In this document: one piece after another, positions 22,285-32,640 of the stretch
Layout: the number at the start of each line of letters is the position of its first letter
How positions within the stretch are numbered: position 1 is the first letter of the stretch
From: Gossypium raimondii
Lineage: Eukaryota > Streptophyta > Magnoliopsida > Malvales > Malvaceae
Length of the DNA: 64,000 nt
Direction of reading: 5' to 3'
NCBI RefSeq assembly: GCF_025698545.1
Contig: NC_068566.1
Span: forward strand, 26,514,444-26,578,443
Made by a program: the position numbers and the translations under genes
The notes under the pieces: generated by a model
What the model saw: only the letters and a program-made list of their open reading frames with translations
Database searches by the model: none
Told to the model about the DNA's origin: nothing

Positions 22285-22367
22285 GTAGAGTATCACTAGG
22301 TGTTTAGGGTTTTTGAATATTACTATTATTATTTAATGTTGTATTATTTAGCGTACTTCGTTGACAG
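22285..22367 (+). other. Transposase intron 1
   Basis: GCCG|GTAGAG ... TTGACAG|GTGTTT; removing it joins C-V-A-G to V-S-Q-D-H-P in frame, as in the family. Confidence 0.7.
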
Positions 22368-23087
22368 GTGTTTCACAAGATCATCCTAAGATGGATTCAG
22401 ATATGATAGCTGGCTTAATACTGCGAATAGTGAAGGTGAATCCTAGAACTTCTATGTCGGTCTTAATTGCCAATATTCGTAACCAATTCAGGTACACGCC
22501 TTCTTACCACAATGCCTGGATAGCTAAGTAGAAGGCGTTGGAAAAAATGCATAGTGGGTGGGATGCTTCATATAATGAGGTGTGACAGTGGTGTCAGGTG
22601 CTGGAGAGGTACGTTCTAGGTTGCGTAACAGACCTTGAAACGGACCCTGTGTACTACAACAACCGCTTGTTCCGTGGATGCCAAGTGTTCAAGTGTCTAT
22701 TCTAGAACTTTAAGCAATATCGAGACGCATTTGTATACTGCAAGTCATTGGTACAAATTGACGGTACATTTATGTATGGTAGATATACCCATCGGTTATT
22801 GCTAATTGTGGCACAGGATGGCTATGGGAGAATCCTTCCAATTGCGTTTACAATAATACCAGGGAAGTCAGTTGACGGCTGGGATTTCTTTCCTTCTAGG
22901 TTGAGGCATGTCTGCCCCCAACCTAATATCTGCGTTATATTGGATCGATGTGCTGGAATACTAACCGTAATTGAGCAACAGGAAAGCCTATGGGATCGCA
23001 CACACCATCAGTATTGTCTAAGGCACGTTGCGTCTAACTACTACGGGTAATATCGGTCTACTACTGAACGACAAGTGACCAACACGG

Positions 23088-23184
23088 GTATTTAATCTCC
23101 ACTAATATAATTTTTTTTGTAATATTCAATTTATTCTGAATGGAAAAGTGGTATATAATTTTCGTTATCAACTTATATTGACAG
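23088..23184 (+). other. Transposase intron 2
   Basis: ACACGG|GTATTT ... TTGACAG|GGTACG; removal gives T-N-T-G-Y-E-I-N-K-D in frame. Confidence 0.7.
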
Positions 23185-24169
23185 GGTACGAGATCAATAA
23201 AGATCGTTTTCATGAGATGTTGGTGATTTTGCGGTCAATTAATGATCAATGCGCAGACTACCTCTGTAACATACCTTTCGATTAGTGTACACAAGCATAC
23301 GACGGCAGCATACGATATGGTCATATGGACTCAAACCTAGTTGAATGCATAAATTATGTTCTAAAAGGAACGTGTCATTTGCCGATAACCTTGGTTGTCT
23401 GGAAGACATATTTCCATTTGGCAACATTGCTTCCAAAGCGAGTAGTGAGTTACAAAGGCCAAATGCAGAGAGGTCATATATGGTGTCGGAAGGTATTGCA
23501 AGAAATTAACAAGGCGAAGTTGTGGGCCAATACTATGTACATAGTGTGTCACGATCGCGACAACATATGGTTTCATGTGAAGGAGTTCGATAGACCGAAC
23601 CAAGGTATTACCAACGGGCAATATCGTGTACACCTTAGAAATATGACTTGCGACTGTGGGAGGTTTAACGCACTTCGTTATCCATGCACTCATGTAATTA
23701 CAGATGAGTTATGTCGACGAAGTGTACAAATTAGAATACATGTACAATGTGTGGAGACACGTATTCTCACTGGTCCCAGATGAACGTAAATGGCCGCCTG
23801 TATCGCTTACTCCGTTTAAACTGTTACCGGATAGAGAATTGCATTGCAAACCTAAAGGTCGACCTTACTCGAGTAGAATATGTGATAATATGGATATCTA
23901 GGAAAGAACGAACCAACAGAAGTTGTGCGGAAGATGTAAGAACCTAGGTCATACAATTTAAACTTGTCCGAATCGAAATAGTTCATAACGGATTAAATGA
24001 AACTATGTTGCATCATTTCTATTGCCTTATTCAAAAGAGCTTCTATTTTATTAAATAGGATAAAATATAAAAATAATTTACTATTAAAATATTTAAAACA
24101 ACTTCTATTTTATTAAATGAAACAATATAAAAATAGTTTGTACAAATATATTAAAAAATAATGCATGTG

Positions 24170-26250
24170 TTAGTCGGAATCAGTGCCACATGCGGGTGGT
24201 TGACAGTTATGCACTGGATTTTTTCTTAGTTCAGCTTTCGACGGGGGTTGTGGTTGTTCTAGCGAGAGTTGTGGTTGTTCTGGTTGTGGATGTCGGGAGG
24301 ATGACCCACCTTGATAGAATAAAGAATGCGAAGGTGTTTGCATCACCCACGGCAGAAGTGTTTAAATTCCATAAGGCGATGGAGATTGAAAATGAGATGA
24401 GCCCCCCGATGGTGCCTCGTGCGATTCCTCCTACGACAATGGCCTATATATCATCGGTTGAGTCGGAGTCATGGGGAAAGGAGATGCACCAAGCCATGCA
24501 TTCCAACCTGGTATAGGACTGAGAAAAGGAAACATATAAGGGTTAGGATATATATAAGGGTTAGGATATGCACTTGGCATAATCTGAAGGGGCTGTGGTG
24601 TGGGCATCGTCACTTGAGGCGTTGGTCCCAGTGATTGCGTAGGCGCTGTTGATGGGCTCGCCCCGTCAGCCCTTCTCCTTAGATTTAAAGGGCCCCATTA
24701 TTCTTTTTCGACACGACCGATGCCTCTACTATTCGAAAAGTAAATATGGCTTGCCATGCATCCTAAACCATGGCATGTAATCCGATTCGCACGCTAACTC
24801 TGGAATGATGATCAGTTCGCGAGTAGGTATATGATCATATTAATTTTCTCACATTTTGATCTGATCCGAGAAGAAGACCGGCCAATGCGTATTCAGTCAC
24901 CATAAGTTGATTTTGTACTTTTCATCAAGCACCTCAGGTGCCACGGGAATTGGTTTTCGGAATCCAAATTGTCGTAACATTCTATCCGTCTGGTGCATCT
25001 TGATGATAGCATAGTTAACCAATAGGACCCTAACATGCCAGATTTTTGAATTCTGTAGGAATTCATCTAGAATTACTGCCTGAATTGTCGAATCCTCGTA
25101 TGGTGTCCATTGAAATTATATGAACGTGATAAAAATATTAGTTATATACATAATACTAAATACTAAATACTAAATCCGAAACAACTATGTTATGTATATA
25201 TATTTCATTTAATACTTACATGCGCTTCCGACCTTTGGTTTAATAGAAGTCGTATATCTTCAAGAGCGGTAGGTATTCCAACATAACTAGCCGAATGGTT
25301 CCACCTAATTAAATAAATTTTTAGCATAAAATTATATTTTAAATCTATGTAATAATTGTAAAATCTAATATAATTTTTATCTCGTTAAGAGTGGGAATGT
25401 ATATGGGTGGTTCACTCGAGGACGTAAAAATGGAAAGTAAAACTGAGCCCATGATTGTAGTAGTGATAGGCAACCTCCAATTTTGGCTTTATTTGGTTTC
25501 GTCGCCCGACACATTTCCCGGTACAATATCGACAACATGACAGATCCCCAACTGAGTTCGCCAGCTGATCTAAAATCGACAAGTTTCAGCAGCCATTTCA
25601 GATGTACGAGGTTTTGTGACAAGTCCGGCATCAGATAACCTCCAATCATCTCAAGGATGTATGCCCGAGCGTATCGTATTCTTTCTACTTCAGTCGAATC
25701 ATCCCCCAGTTCCATGAATGTGTCTCGTAACTAGCCTTTCTCGATCCGACCTCCATATAAATATTATTCGGAATCACACCCAAAAAATCGTAGCATACGG
25801 CTCCCCAATCAACAGATTGAGCAAACCCGGTGAGTACAAACCCATTCACCAGCAATCCCAATTGTAACTGCATGTCCTCCACAGTGATGGTACACTCCTA
25901 GCATGGAAGATGAAATGTGTGCGCCTCGAGTCTCCACCTCTTTATGAATACGCTGATGAGTTTCGGGTCCAACTTGCACCCCCAACCTATATTGGCCACA
26001 TGCCAAAAACCGACTTCCCTTAAGTAATTTTCTATCAATGGTGATGGAGGACCAAATATATTATGAATATAACATTTTAACACCCGATCTACCAACTGTT
26101 ATAAAAAAATTATAAAATAAAAATTAATTAAAATTACATAAATGAAAAACAAATTTAAATAATATTCAAAAATTGAAATTAACCCTTACCATTTTTTATT
26201 TGTTTAACGGAGATATGTTTATGATCGAGACAAATTAATTCCCTAGCCAT
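24170..26250 (-). pseudogene. Plant mobile domain (PMD) protein carried by the MULE
   Basis: Starts M-A-R-E-L-I at 26250, with a first intron about 26101-26196 and a second near 25155-25310. Recognisable blocks in order: P-P-S-P-L-I-E-N-Y-L, then G-F-W-H-V, W-R-L-E-A-H-T-F-H-L-P-C, D-W-G-A-V-C-Y-D, Y-A-R-A-Y-I-L-E-M-I-G-G, and W-T-P-Y-E-D (about 25100); then a P/Y/N-rich tail (Y-P-N-P-Y-M-F-P-F) ending Q-P-P-A-C-G-T-D-S-D at 24170. This is the PMD family ('phosphatase 7 long form homolog' in annotations; MAIN/MAIL1 relatives), whose host members act in nuclear genome maintenance and silencing. What the transposon copy does is unknown. Stops (after H-L-P-C) and frameshifts break it. It converges with the transposase gene. 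Confidence 0.85.
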
Positions 26251-26492
26251 TGCTAACACGATTAAATATCTTACAAATTATAAAAAAAATACTAATTTAG
26301 AAAAAAAAATTAAAGGAAATAGTTATTTAAAGAGAGCTTTAAAAAATTTAAAGAGAAATTTGAGAGCTCTTTTGAGAATTTTGGAAGAAATGTTAAAGGA
26401 AATTGTGTGAAAAAATAGGTAGAGGGCTTTTTATAGTTTTTTTTATGACCGTTGGGCCCCCAACAGTCAAATTTTTAAATGACCGTTAGGGG

Positions 26493-26715
26493 CAAAAAAC
26501 ACGAGCTAAAGCACATCCTTGAGGGACCATTTTTGCCATGTCAGCAAAGCGCATCCACATCAGCACGTTTTTTGCTGACATGGCAAAAGAGCTTCCTCAA
26601 GGACGTGCTTTTCTAAAATTTCCCCTTAAAATGTGCTTACGTGGAAGCGTTTTTGTAATATTGGCCCATTTCCGTAAATAAAGTAGGAAATGAGCTTGTT
26701 TTTAGTAAAATGGTC
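26493..26715 (-). repeat. MULE right terminal inverted repeat
   Basis: Reverse complement aligns to 19994-20244 from the outermost base (GACCATTTTAC against GATCATTTTAC) through the 'ctcatttcctactttattta' block to the 'ccctcaagga' block. The internal hairpin with TTTGCTGACATGGCAAAA arms is conserved. Confidence 0.9.
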
Positions 26716-26729
26716 GGTTTATTAGGAGG

Positions 26730-27247
26730 AATATTAAAAAACAGGTTAGGCCTTGGATAAAGCATTTTTGGCCTGACTCCAGCCTAGCTTGAACTCAGAA
26801 AAGGACAAAAAAATTGCTATTTTGTTGTTGTTTTAATGTTGTTTTCTCCCAATTTTGCTATCATTTCACTATTATGTTAGTACTATTTTGTTGTTATTGT
26901 TTGGATATTGTATAACACTTGTTTTATTTTATTTTATTTGTTTTAGAGGCATTTGCTTGTTAAGTTACATCTATCTTAGAGTTATTTAAGTATACATATT
27001 TTTTAAAATTCATTTTCAATTTGTTGGGAAGTATTTTATTTTAATGTTTTTAATATTTTTGATGTATTATATAAAAAAATAATATAAAAAATTAATACAG
27101 GCGGACCGAGTCGGGCCCAGATTTTAACATTTTTATCTGGGCCGGGCTTGAACAAAATTTTAAACCCATTTTTCGGGTCAAGATCAGGCCTAACAAATGG
27201 GCCTAAATTTTATGTTGGGCTCGACCCAGCCCATGAGTACCTCTAAT
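26730..27247 (+). repeat. GGCCCG-rich interspersed repeat, copy 1
   Basis: About 500 bp shared, in the same orientation, with 43757-44376. Shared landmarks: 'ggcctgactccagcct' against 'gggcctgacccagcct'; a T-rich middle with 'ttagaggcatttgcttgtt' and 'tttcaatttgttggga'; and a right part with 'gattttaacatttttatctgg' flanked by GGGCC words. The ends carry complementary GGCCCG/CGGGCC sequence, which suggests a non-autonomous DNA transposon. The left end is cut or diverged next to the MULE. Confidence 0.6.
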
Positions 27248-28219
27248 TGTTTACTTATTTAAAAAAATTTTTTGAAATTTTTTATGTTTTGATAACTGGG
27301 CATTATCATATGTTAGTAATCAACATTAGCGTGGCATCTGTTAATCGACATTAGCGTGGCATCTGTTAACGACCATGTCAACGTTGCCATTAAATATTAA
27401 TAGTCAACGTCAGTCAAAAGATCTATTTGGCTAATTTTGTTAGTTCAGAGCTCAATTTGGTGTAAAAAGTTTAAAGGGGCTAAATTGATTTTTTTTTTAT
27501 AAATGTTTGATGGCTTATAATACCATCAAGCCTGAAAAAAATATTAAAAATTAAAATTATGAGTTAGTATTTGATACATTGACATGTAAAAATTAAAAAA
27601 TTTTATGTGTCTCCTTTTTAAAATATTTATTTTTAATATTTTACTATACTCTTATAGGATACTTGTTAACCCTTAATTTTGGTTGTGGAGTCTAAAAACT
27701 CCAATTGACGATTGTACCAAATATTATTCCTAAATATAATTGTGCAATTTCTAAAATTATTGATAATTAAAATTAAGTTAGAAATCAAATATACAATATT
27801 TGAATAATAAAAATTAAATATATTATCTTCACAAATTTAAATTTTTATTATAAGGTTAAAATATGATTCAAGTCCTCGTGCACTTTGTATATTTGGAATT
27901 AAACCACTACTTTTATTTCAAGAAATTTAATCCCTCTACTTTTGAATTTAAAATTGCAAGTTCAATTGTTAACATTGTTAAAATTTTTCTATTAAATTCA
28001 AATTCATTACAACACCATTTTTAATTAGATGATTACCAAGTGAGTATTCTTTTATTTTAAAATGTTAGACGACCAAATTTAAGAATTTTAATAGAGTTAA
28101 TAATTGTGCTTGAATTTTGAAATATGAAAAAAGGGCGGATAAATTCCTAGAAATAAAAGCAAAGGGACTAAATTCCAAAAATATGATAAGGACTTAGAGC
28201 ATATTTTAATCTTTTATAA
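27248..28219. other. AT-rich intergenic DNA, no gene
   Basis: Contains a 25-bp tandem pair (27318-27342 and 27343-27367, 'attagcgtggcatctgtt' core). Otherwise only AT-rich sequence with 'gggactaaattcc'-type phrases common in plant repeats. Confidence 0.3.
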
Positions 28220-28228
28220 ATAAATTTA

Positions 28229-29311
28229 GGATTAATACACACTTAACTCCCTAAAGTATACAATTTTTCTCACTTTGGTCCTTCAAGTTTTTTAAACCAT
28301 TGCAGTCCCTAATTTTACCAAGCATCATCAATTCAATCCTTTCGAGGTTAAAAAACTACCAAGGATATCAAAATAATCATATGTTACCACATGTAATTTG
28401 ACTATGTCATAGTGATGTCATCAATTGAAAAACCTAAAAAATAAAAAGTATAAACTAAAAATATTACAAAATTATAAAAGATTACAAAAATTATATAAAT
28501 ATAACAAAATTACTAATTTTTAAAAAAATAAGAAACATTAATATTTTTAAAGTTTTGGATAAACTACACCTAAGGTCACTAGACTATTAGTAAGTTTATG
28601 TTTTGGTGAATCAACTTAAAAAAGTTACAAAATGATCACTGAACTTATTACAGAAGAGCACGTGCACGATAATAAATAAATAAAGCTTACTTTAGACATT
28701 ACATAGGGTCCGAGGCAAATAAACATATATTTTCAATAACACTAGAAAAGTCCTAAAAGTTGTATTTTAAAATATTAAAAATTGATTCAATTTTTCTTAA
28801 ATATTTTAAAATACAATTTCTATAAAATGATTGTGTTTTCAACTAAGTAAAATTTTTATATCAATTTTTTAATATTTTAAATGTGATTAGTGAAAGTATA
28901 CTTTATTTTAATATATAAAAATTTTACTCTACTATTTCTAATAATTTTTACAATATTTTTCAACTTCAAATAATTTTATAGTTTTTTATAATTTTAAAAG
29001 TTTTAACATATTTTTAAATTTTTAAATTTTATTTATATTTTTTTGTAATTTTTATATTTAAAAGATTAAAATTTTTCTAGACGATTTGACATTATTGTGA
29101 CGTCCATGTATGACACGTGTCAACTTATAATTACCTTGAGATCTCAACTATTTCTTTTTAATGCCCAAAGGATTGAACTGGAAACACCTAATAATGTTAG
29201 AGACTGAGCTTAGAAGGTTTGATAATGTTAGGGGCTAAAGTGTGCCAAAAGAATCTTTAAGGATCAAAGTGAAAAAAGGTATACATTAGGGACCCAAGTG
29301 TACATTAAGCC
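28229..29311. mobile_element. Mutator-type non-autonomous element (1.08 kb), 9-bp target duplication
   Basis: Terminal inverted repeats begin GGATTAATACACACTT (left) and, reversed, GGCTTAATGTACACTTGG (right). They stay alignable for more than 100 bp through 'cctaaagtatac' / 'cctaatgtatac', 'cactttggtcctt' / 'cactttgatcctt' and 'ttcaatccttt'. A perfect 9-bp duplication ATAAATTTA flanks it (28220-28228 and 29312-29320). No coding sequence; the interior is AT-rich and may hold a second decayed insertion starting near 28558. The right end is about 55 bp upstream of the NOG1 TATA box. Confidence 0.8.
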
Positions 29312-29365
29312 ATAAATTTAATATGATATAAATATACTCCCGTGCATTGCACGAGCTTTAGTCGG

Positions 29366-29386
29366 CTATAAAAACTAAAACCCTAG
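29366..29386 (+). promoter_or_regulatory. NOG1 core promoter: TATA box and telo-box
   Basis: CTATAAAAA at 29366-29374 is followed directly by AAACCCTAG (29378-29386). The telo-box (AAACCCTA) near the start site is characteristic of plant genes for ribosome biogenesis and translation, which fits NOG1. Transcription likely starts around 29395-29405 in a pyrimidine-rich stretch. Confidence 0.6.
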
Positions 29387-29475
29387 TGTTCCTCCCTCTT
29401 AATCCTCTCTTGGGCTGAGCCGACTAACCGAGAAGCTTGTGAACTCGATTTCTGTTTGGTTTGAAGGAAAAAAAG

Positions 29476-29838
29476 GTACTAAACTGAAACCTTTGAGCGT
29501 TCTTCCTGTTTTCAGTTCTGATTACTGTATTTTATTGTCAATTTCTAAGCCTCTACTACAAGTTGTCTTGTTTTTATTGAAGATCATATCTAAGTTATCT
29601 TGATAATTTTATTTGATTTGTATACCTATTATTCTGTGTGGGTTTTTGTTGAGGGTTTTTATATTATTTTCCTAGAAAATTGAATCTGTTTGGAACTTTT
29701 TTTAGAATTTGTTTAGGGTTTTTTTTCTTGAATCTAAGGAAAATAATCTCATAAGCATATCTGTGTTTGATTTATTTGGCCGAAGGCTAACTCTTAATCA
29801 AATGTTTATTACGCTAACTCGTCTTTGTTTTGCTGCAG
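29476..29838 (+). other. Intron in the NOG1 5' leader
   Basis: AAAAG|GTACTA donor and TTTGCTGCAG acceptor, 13 bases before the start codon. T-rich with leader-intron composition; such introns often raise expression in plants. Confidence 0.65.
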
Positions 29839-29851
29839 GTCAATAGTAAAA

Positions 29852-31876
29852 ATGGTTCAATATAATTTCAAGAAAATCACTGTTGTACCGAATGGGAAGG
29901 ACTTCATAGATATTATTCTCTCACGTACCCAACGGCAAACTCCAACTGTTGTCCACAAAAGGTATGCGATTTCCCGTCTCCGCCAGTTCTATATGCGTAA
30001 AGTTAAATATACCCAGCAGAATTTTCATGAGAAACTTTCGACAATAATTGATGAGTTCCCTCGCCTTGATGATATCCATCCATTTTATGGTGATCTTCTT
30101 CATGTTCTCTATAACAAGGATCACTACAAGCTTGCTCTTGGCCAGATAAATACTGCTAGGAATCTCATTAGCAAGGTTGCTAAAGATTATGTCAAGCTAT
30201 TAAAGTATGGTGACTCGCTATATCGGTGCAAGTCGCTAAAGGTTGCTGCACTTGGTCGTATGTGTACTGTCATAAAGAGGATTGGCCCTAGTCTAGCATA
30301 CCTTGAGCAGATTAGGCAACATATGGCAAGGTTGCCATCTATTGATCCAAATACTCGAACCATGTTGATTTGTGGGTACCCTAATGTTGGTAAGAGTTCA
30401 TTTATGAACAAAATCACGAGGGCTGATGTGGATGTCCAACCTTATGCTTTCACTACCAAGTCACTCTTTGTGGGTCATACAGATTACAAGTACCTTAGAT
30501 ATCAAGTAATTGATACACCTGGAATTTTGGACAGGCCATTTGAAGATCGAAATATTATTGAGATGTGCAGCATTACAGCATTGGCTCACCTACGAGCTGC
30601 AGTGTTGTTCTTTTTGGATATATCTGGGTCATGTGGGTACAGCATTGCCCAGCAGGCAGCTCTTTTTCACAGCATTAAATCTCTCTTTATGAACAAACCC
30701 TTGATCATTGTTTGCAATAAGACTGATTTGCAGCCATTGGATGGCATATCTGAGGAAGACAGGAAATTGGTCATGGAGATGAAAGCTGAAGCCATGAAGA
30801 CTGTGATTGGTCAAGGAGGTGAGCCTACAAATGAAGAAGGGGTGCTATTGACTATGAGCACTTTGACTGAGGATGGAGTGATTGCTGTGAAGAATGCAGC
30901 TTGTGAAAGGTTACTGAATCAGAGGGTTGAGTTGAAGATGAAATCAAAAAAAATAAATGACTGCCTTAATAGGTTTCATGTTGCATTACCAAAACCACGT
31001 GATCAGAAGGAACGGCCAGCTTGCATACCCCAGGCAGTTTTGGAAGCTAAAGCCAAGCAAGCAGCAGAGAAAGAAAAGAGGAAAACTGAAAAGGAATTGG
31101 AGGATGAGTATGGTGGTGCTGGTGTGTATTCTGCTAGTTTGAGGAAGAACTATATATTGGCAAATGATGAATGGAAAGAGGACACAATGCCTGAAATTCT
31201 TGATGGTCACAATGTGTACGATTTTATCGACCCTGATATCTTGTTAAGGCTTGAAGAGTTGGAGCGTGAAGAGGGTCTTCGACAAGAGGAGGAGGAAGGT
31301 GATGACTTTGAGATGGATGGCCAAGAATTATCCCTGGAAGAGCAAGAAGCACTGGCTGAGATTAGGAAAAAGAAGAGCTTGCTTATTCAACAGCATAGGA
31401 TGAAGAAAAGCACTGCAGAAAGTCGACCTGTTGTACCAAGAAAGTTCGACACAGATAGAAAGTTCACAACAGGGAGGATGGGCCGGCAGCTATCTTCTTT
31501 GGGGCTGGATCCCTCTCTTGCAATTAATCGTGCTCGTAGCAAGTCAAGAGGCCGGAAAAGGGAGCGATCAGTTGATAAGAGAGAGGGTGATGGTGGAGAT
31601 GCTATGGATATAGATGACAACCAAGCAAGCAAAAAGCTCCGTCTAAGGTCTACATCTCGGTCAAGGTCACAATCACGACCTCCTGGTGAAGTTATACCGG
31701 GAGAGGGCCTGAAGGATTCTGCTCAGAAGATAAAGGCTATTAAATTGGCCAAGAAATCTGTGTTAAAGAGGAACAAGAATGCTCGGCGTGGGGAGGCTGA
31801 TAGAGTTATTCCCACATTGAAACCAAAGCATCTGTTCTCTGGAAAACGTTCCATTGGAAAAACTCAAAGGCGATAA
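29852..31876 (+). CDS. NOG1: Nucleolar GTP-binding protein 1
   Basis: A 674-residue single-exon protein; Arabidopsis NOG1 is about 670, so full length. NOG1 is an OBG-family GTPase that binds pre-60S ribosomal particles in the nucleolus and is needed for their maturation. Seen here: the helical NOG1 N-domain (1-165), P-loop G-Y-P-N-V-G-K-S (175-182), D-T-P-G (221-224) and N-K-T-D (289-292), then the C-terminal NOGCT region with acidic and K/E-rich helices and a basic, S-R-rich tail (R-S-K-S-R-G-R-K-R; S-T-S-R-S-R-S) suited to nucleolar localisation. The start is the M-V-Q-Y-N-F methionine at 29852; the frame is open 27 bases further upstream but without an ATG and across the intron acceptor. 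TATA box, telo-box and a leader intron precede it. No defect seen. Confidence 0.97.
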   Translation: MVQYNFKKITVVPNGKDFIDIILSRTQRQTPTVVHKRYAISRLRQFYMRKVKYTQQNFHEKLSTIIDEFPRLDDIHPFYGDLLHVLYNKDHYKLALGQINTARNLISKVAKDYVKLLKYGDSLYRCKSLKVAALGRMCTVIKRIGPSLAYLEQIRQHMARLPSIDPNTRTMLICGYPNVGKSSFMNKITRADVDVQPYAFTTKSLFVGHTDYKYLRYQVIDTPGILDRPFEDRNIIEMCSITALAHLRAAVLFFLDISGSCGYSIAQQAALFHSIKSLFMNKPLIIVCNKTDLQPLDGISEEDRKLVMEMKAEAMKTVIGQGGEPTNEEGVLLTMSTLTEDGVIAVKNAACERLLNQRVELKMKSKKINDCLNRFHVALPKPRDQKERPACIPQAVLEAKAKQAAEKEKRKTEKELEDEYGGAGVYSASLRKNYILANDEWKEDTMPEILDGHNVYDFIDPDILLRLEELEREEGLRQEEEEGDDFEMDGQELSLEEQEALAEIRKKKSLLIQQHRMKKSTAESRPVVPRKFDTDRKFTTGRMGRQLSSLGLDPSLAINRARSKSRGRKRERSVDKREGDGGDAMDIDDNQASKKLRLRSTSRSRSQSRPPGEVIPGEGLKDSAQKIKAIKLAKKSVLKRNKNARRGEADRVIPTLKPKHLFSGKRSIGKTQRR

Positions 31877-32640
31877 GAATTGTAAGTTATTCTTAGTTCT
31901 GTTGCTCTTCATTGAATGATGCGCCATCAACCATGCCTTCTCTGTGCATAGTCTTTCTATTATTATTTCAACCCGGAGACATAAACATGTATAACTCTAT
32001 CCTGTGGTTATTATATGAAGAGTTGTTGTAATGATAGTTTGAATGTGGATGAATATGAGATATGGTTAGGACTTGATGCATGAATTTGTTTTCTATCTGC
32101 TTACCAGCTAAAGATGGTTTGTTTGATTTTGTTTTGCAGGGTGTTGGGGAGAGAAGATTTTGTCTGGGTTTTGGTTGGATTATGGCTATTTTATTTATGT
32201 TTGCTGTGTGGCAGTCGGATTTAAATGGAAATTTTGTTAGTTGGCTTGTGATTTACATTTCTCTAATTATTTTGGTTAAACAATATCGTGTTGGAACAGA
32301 CACTAGGTTGAGTGGAATATTAAGATATTTAACGTTGCTCTTTTTCTTGTAATCTACTTTTTAGATATTTGACCGAGTTGAAGTAGATTACATCCATAAA
32401 TGAACCCCATGAGATTAACATTGGGTATTAGATATTTGAGTTTTGAATGATTGGATGGGCTTCAGTTACAAACTAGTTTTCATTATTTTTTGTATAATCT
32501 GTTGTGAACTCCAAGTTTATCCTTTGATGCTTATGTTGGTCTTATATGTGGTGTAGCAGGTTTTTGAACTGATATTGTTAATTGTATCATCAAATTGATT
32601 TTAATAATTTATTAATATTTTTATGTGATGATAGTAATAA
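31877..32640 (+). other. NOG1 3' flank, probable 3' UTR in the first part
   Basis: The first 150-200 bp after the stop are of mixed composition with T-rich and AATAA-like words, as in a plant 3' UTR. A 90-codon frame at 32080-32352 has no family resemblance and is not called. Beyond 32400 the sequence becomes AT-rich intergenic DNA. Confidence 0.4.

Larger units (their letters stand above)
21065..23990 (+). pseudogene. MULE (MuDR-type) transposase, three exons, frame broken
   Basis: The protein would cut and join the element at its terminal inverted repeats. The N-terminal region is at 21065-22110; a zinc-finger-like segment and start of the catalytic core follow. The DDE residues can all be placed: Asp in V-Q-I-D-G-T (22760), Asp in V-I-L-D-R (22943) and Glu in N-L-V-E-C-I-N (23343). 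A SWIM zinc finger (C-D-C...C-T-H) lies at 23640-23690 and a decayed CCHC knuckle near 23920-23980. Two introns fit GT/AG and keep phase (22285-22367; 23088-23184). Damage: stop in a 39-bp duplication at 21341, a frameshift near 22095, TAG near 22172, and a short deletion with frameshift after the SWIM finger (about 23700). Inactive copy. Confidence 0.88.
19994..26715 (+). mobile_element. Mutator-like element (MULE), 6.7 kb, with 9-bp target duplication
   Basis: Long terminal inverted repeats run from 19994 to about 20244 and from about 26493 to 26715, starting GATCATTTTACTAAAAA / GACCATTTTACTAAAAA and staying alignable over more than 200 bp (the left copy carries an extra piece of about 27 bp). 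They are flanked by a perfect 9-bp duplication, GGTTTATTA, at 19985-19993 and 26716-26724. TIR length and 9-bp duplication define the Mutator superfamily. The element encodes a MULE transposase (+, 21065-23990) and a plant-mobile-domain protein (-, 24170-26250), tail to tail. Both frames are broken, so the element is no longer autonomous, though its ends remain good substrates in principle. Confidence 0.93.

Noticed and set aside
32080..32352. 90-codon open frame with hydrophobic stretches downstream of NOG1.
   Set aside because: No family resemblance; it lies in T-rich 3' UTR-like DNA, which yields spurious membrane-like frames.
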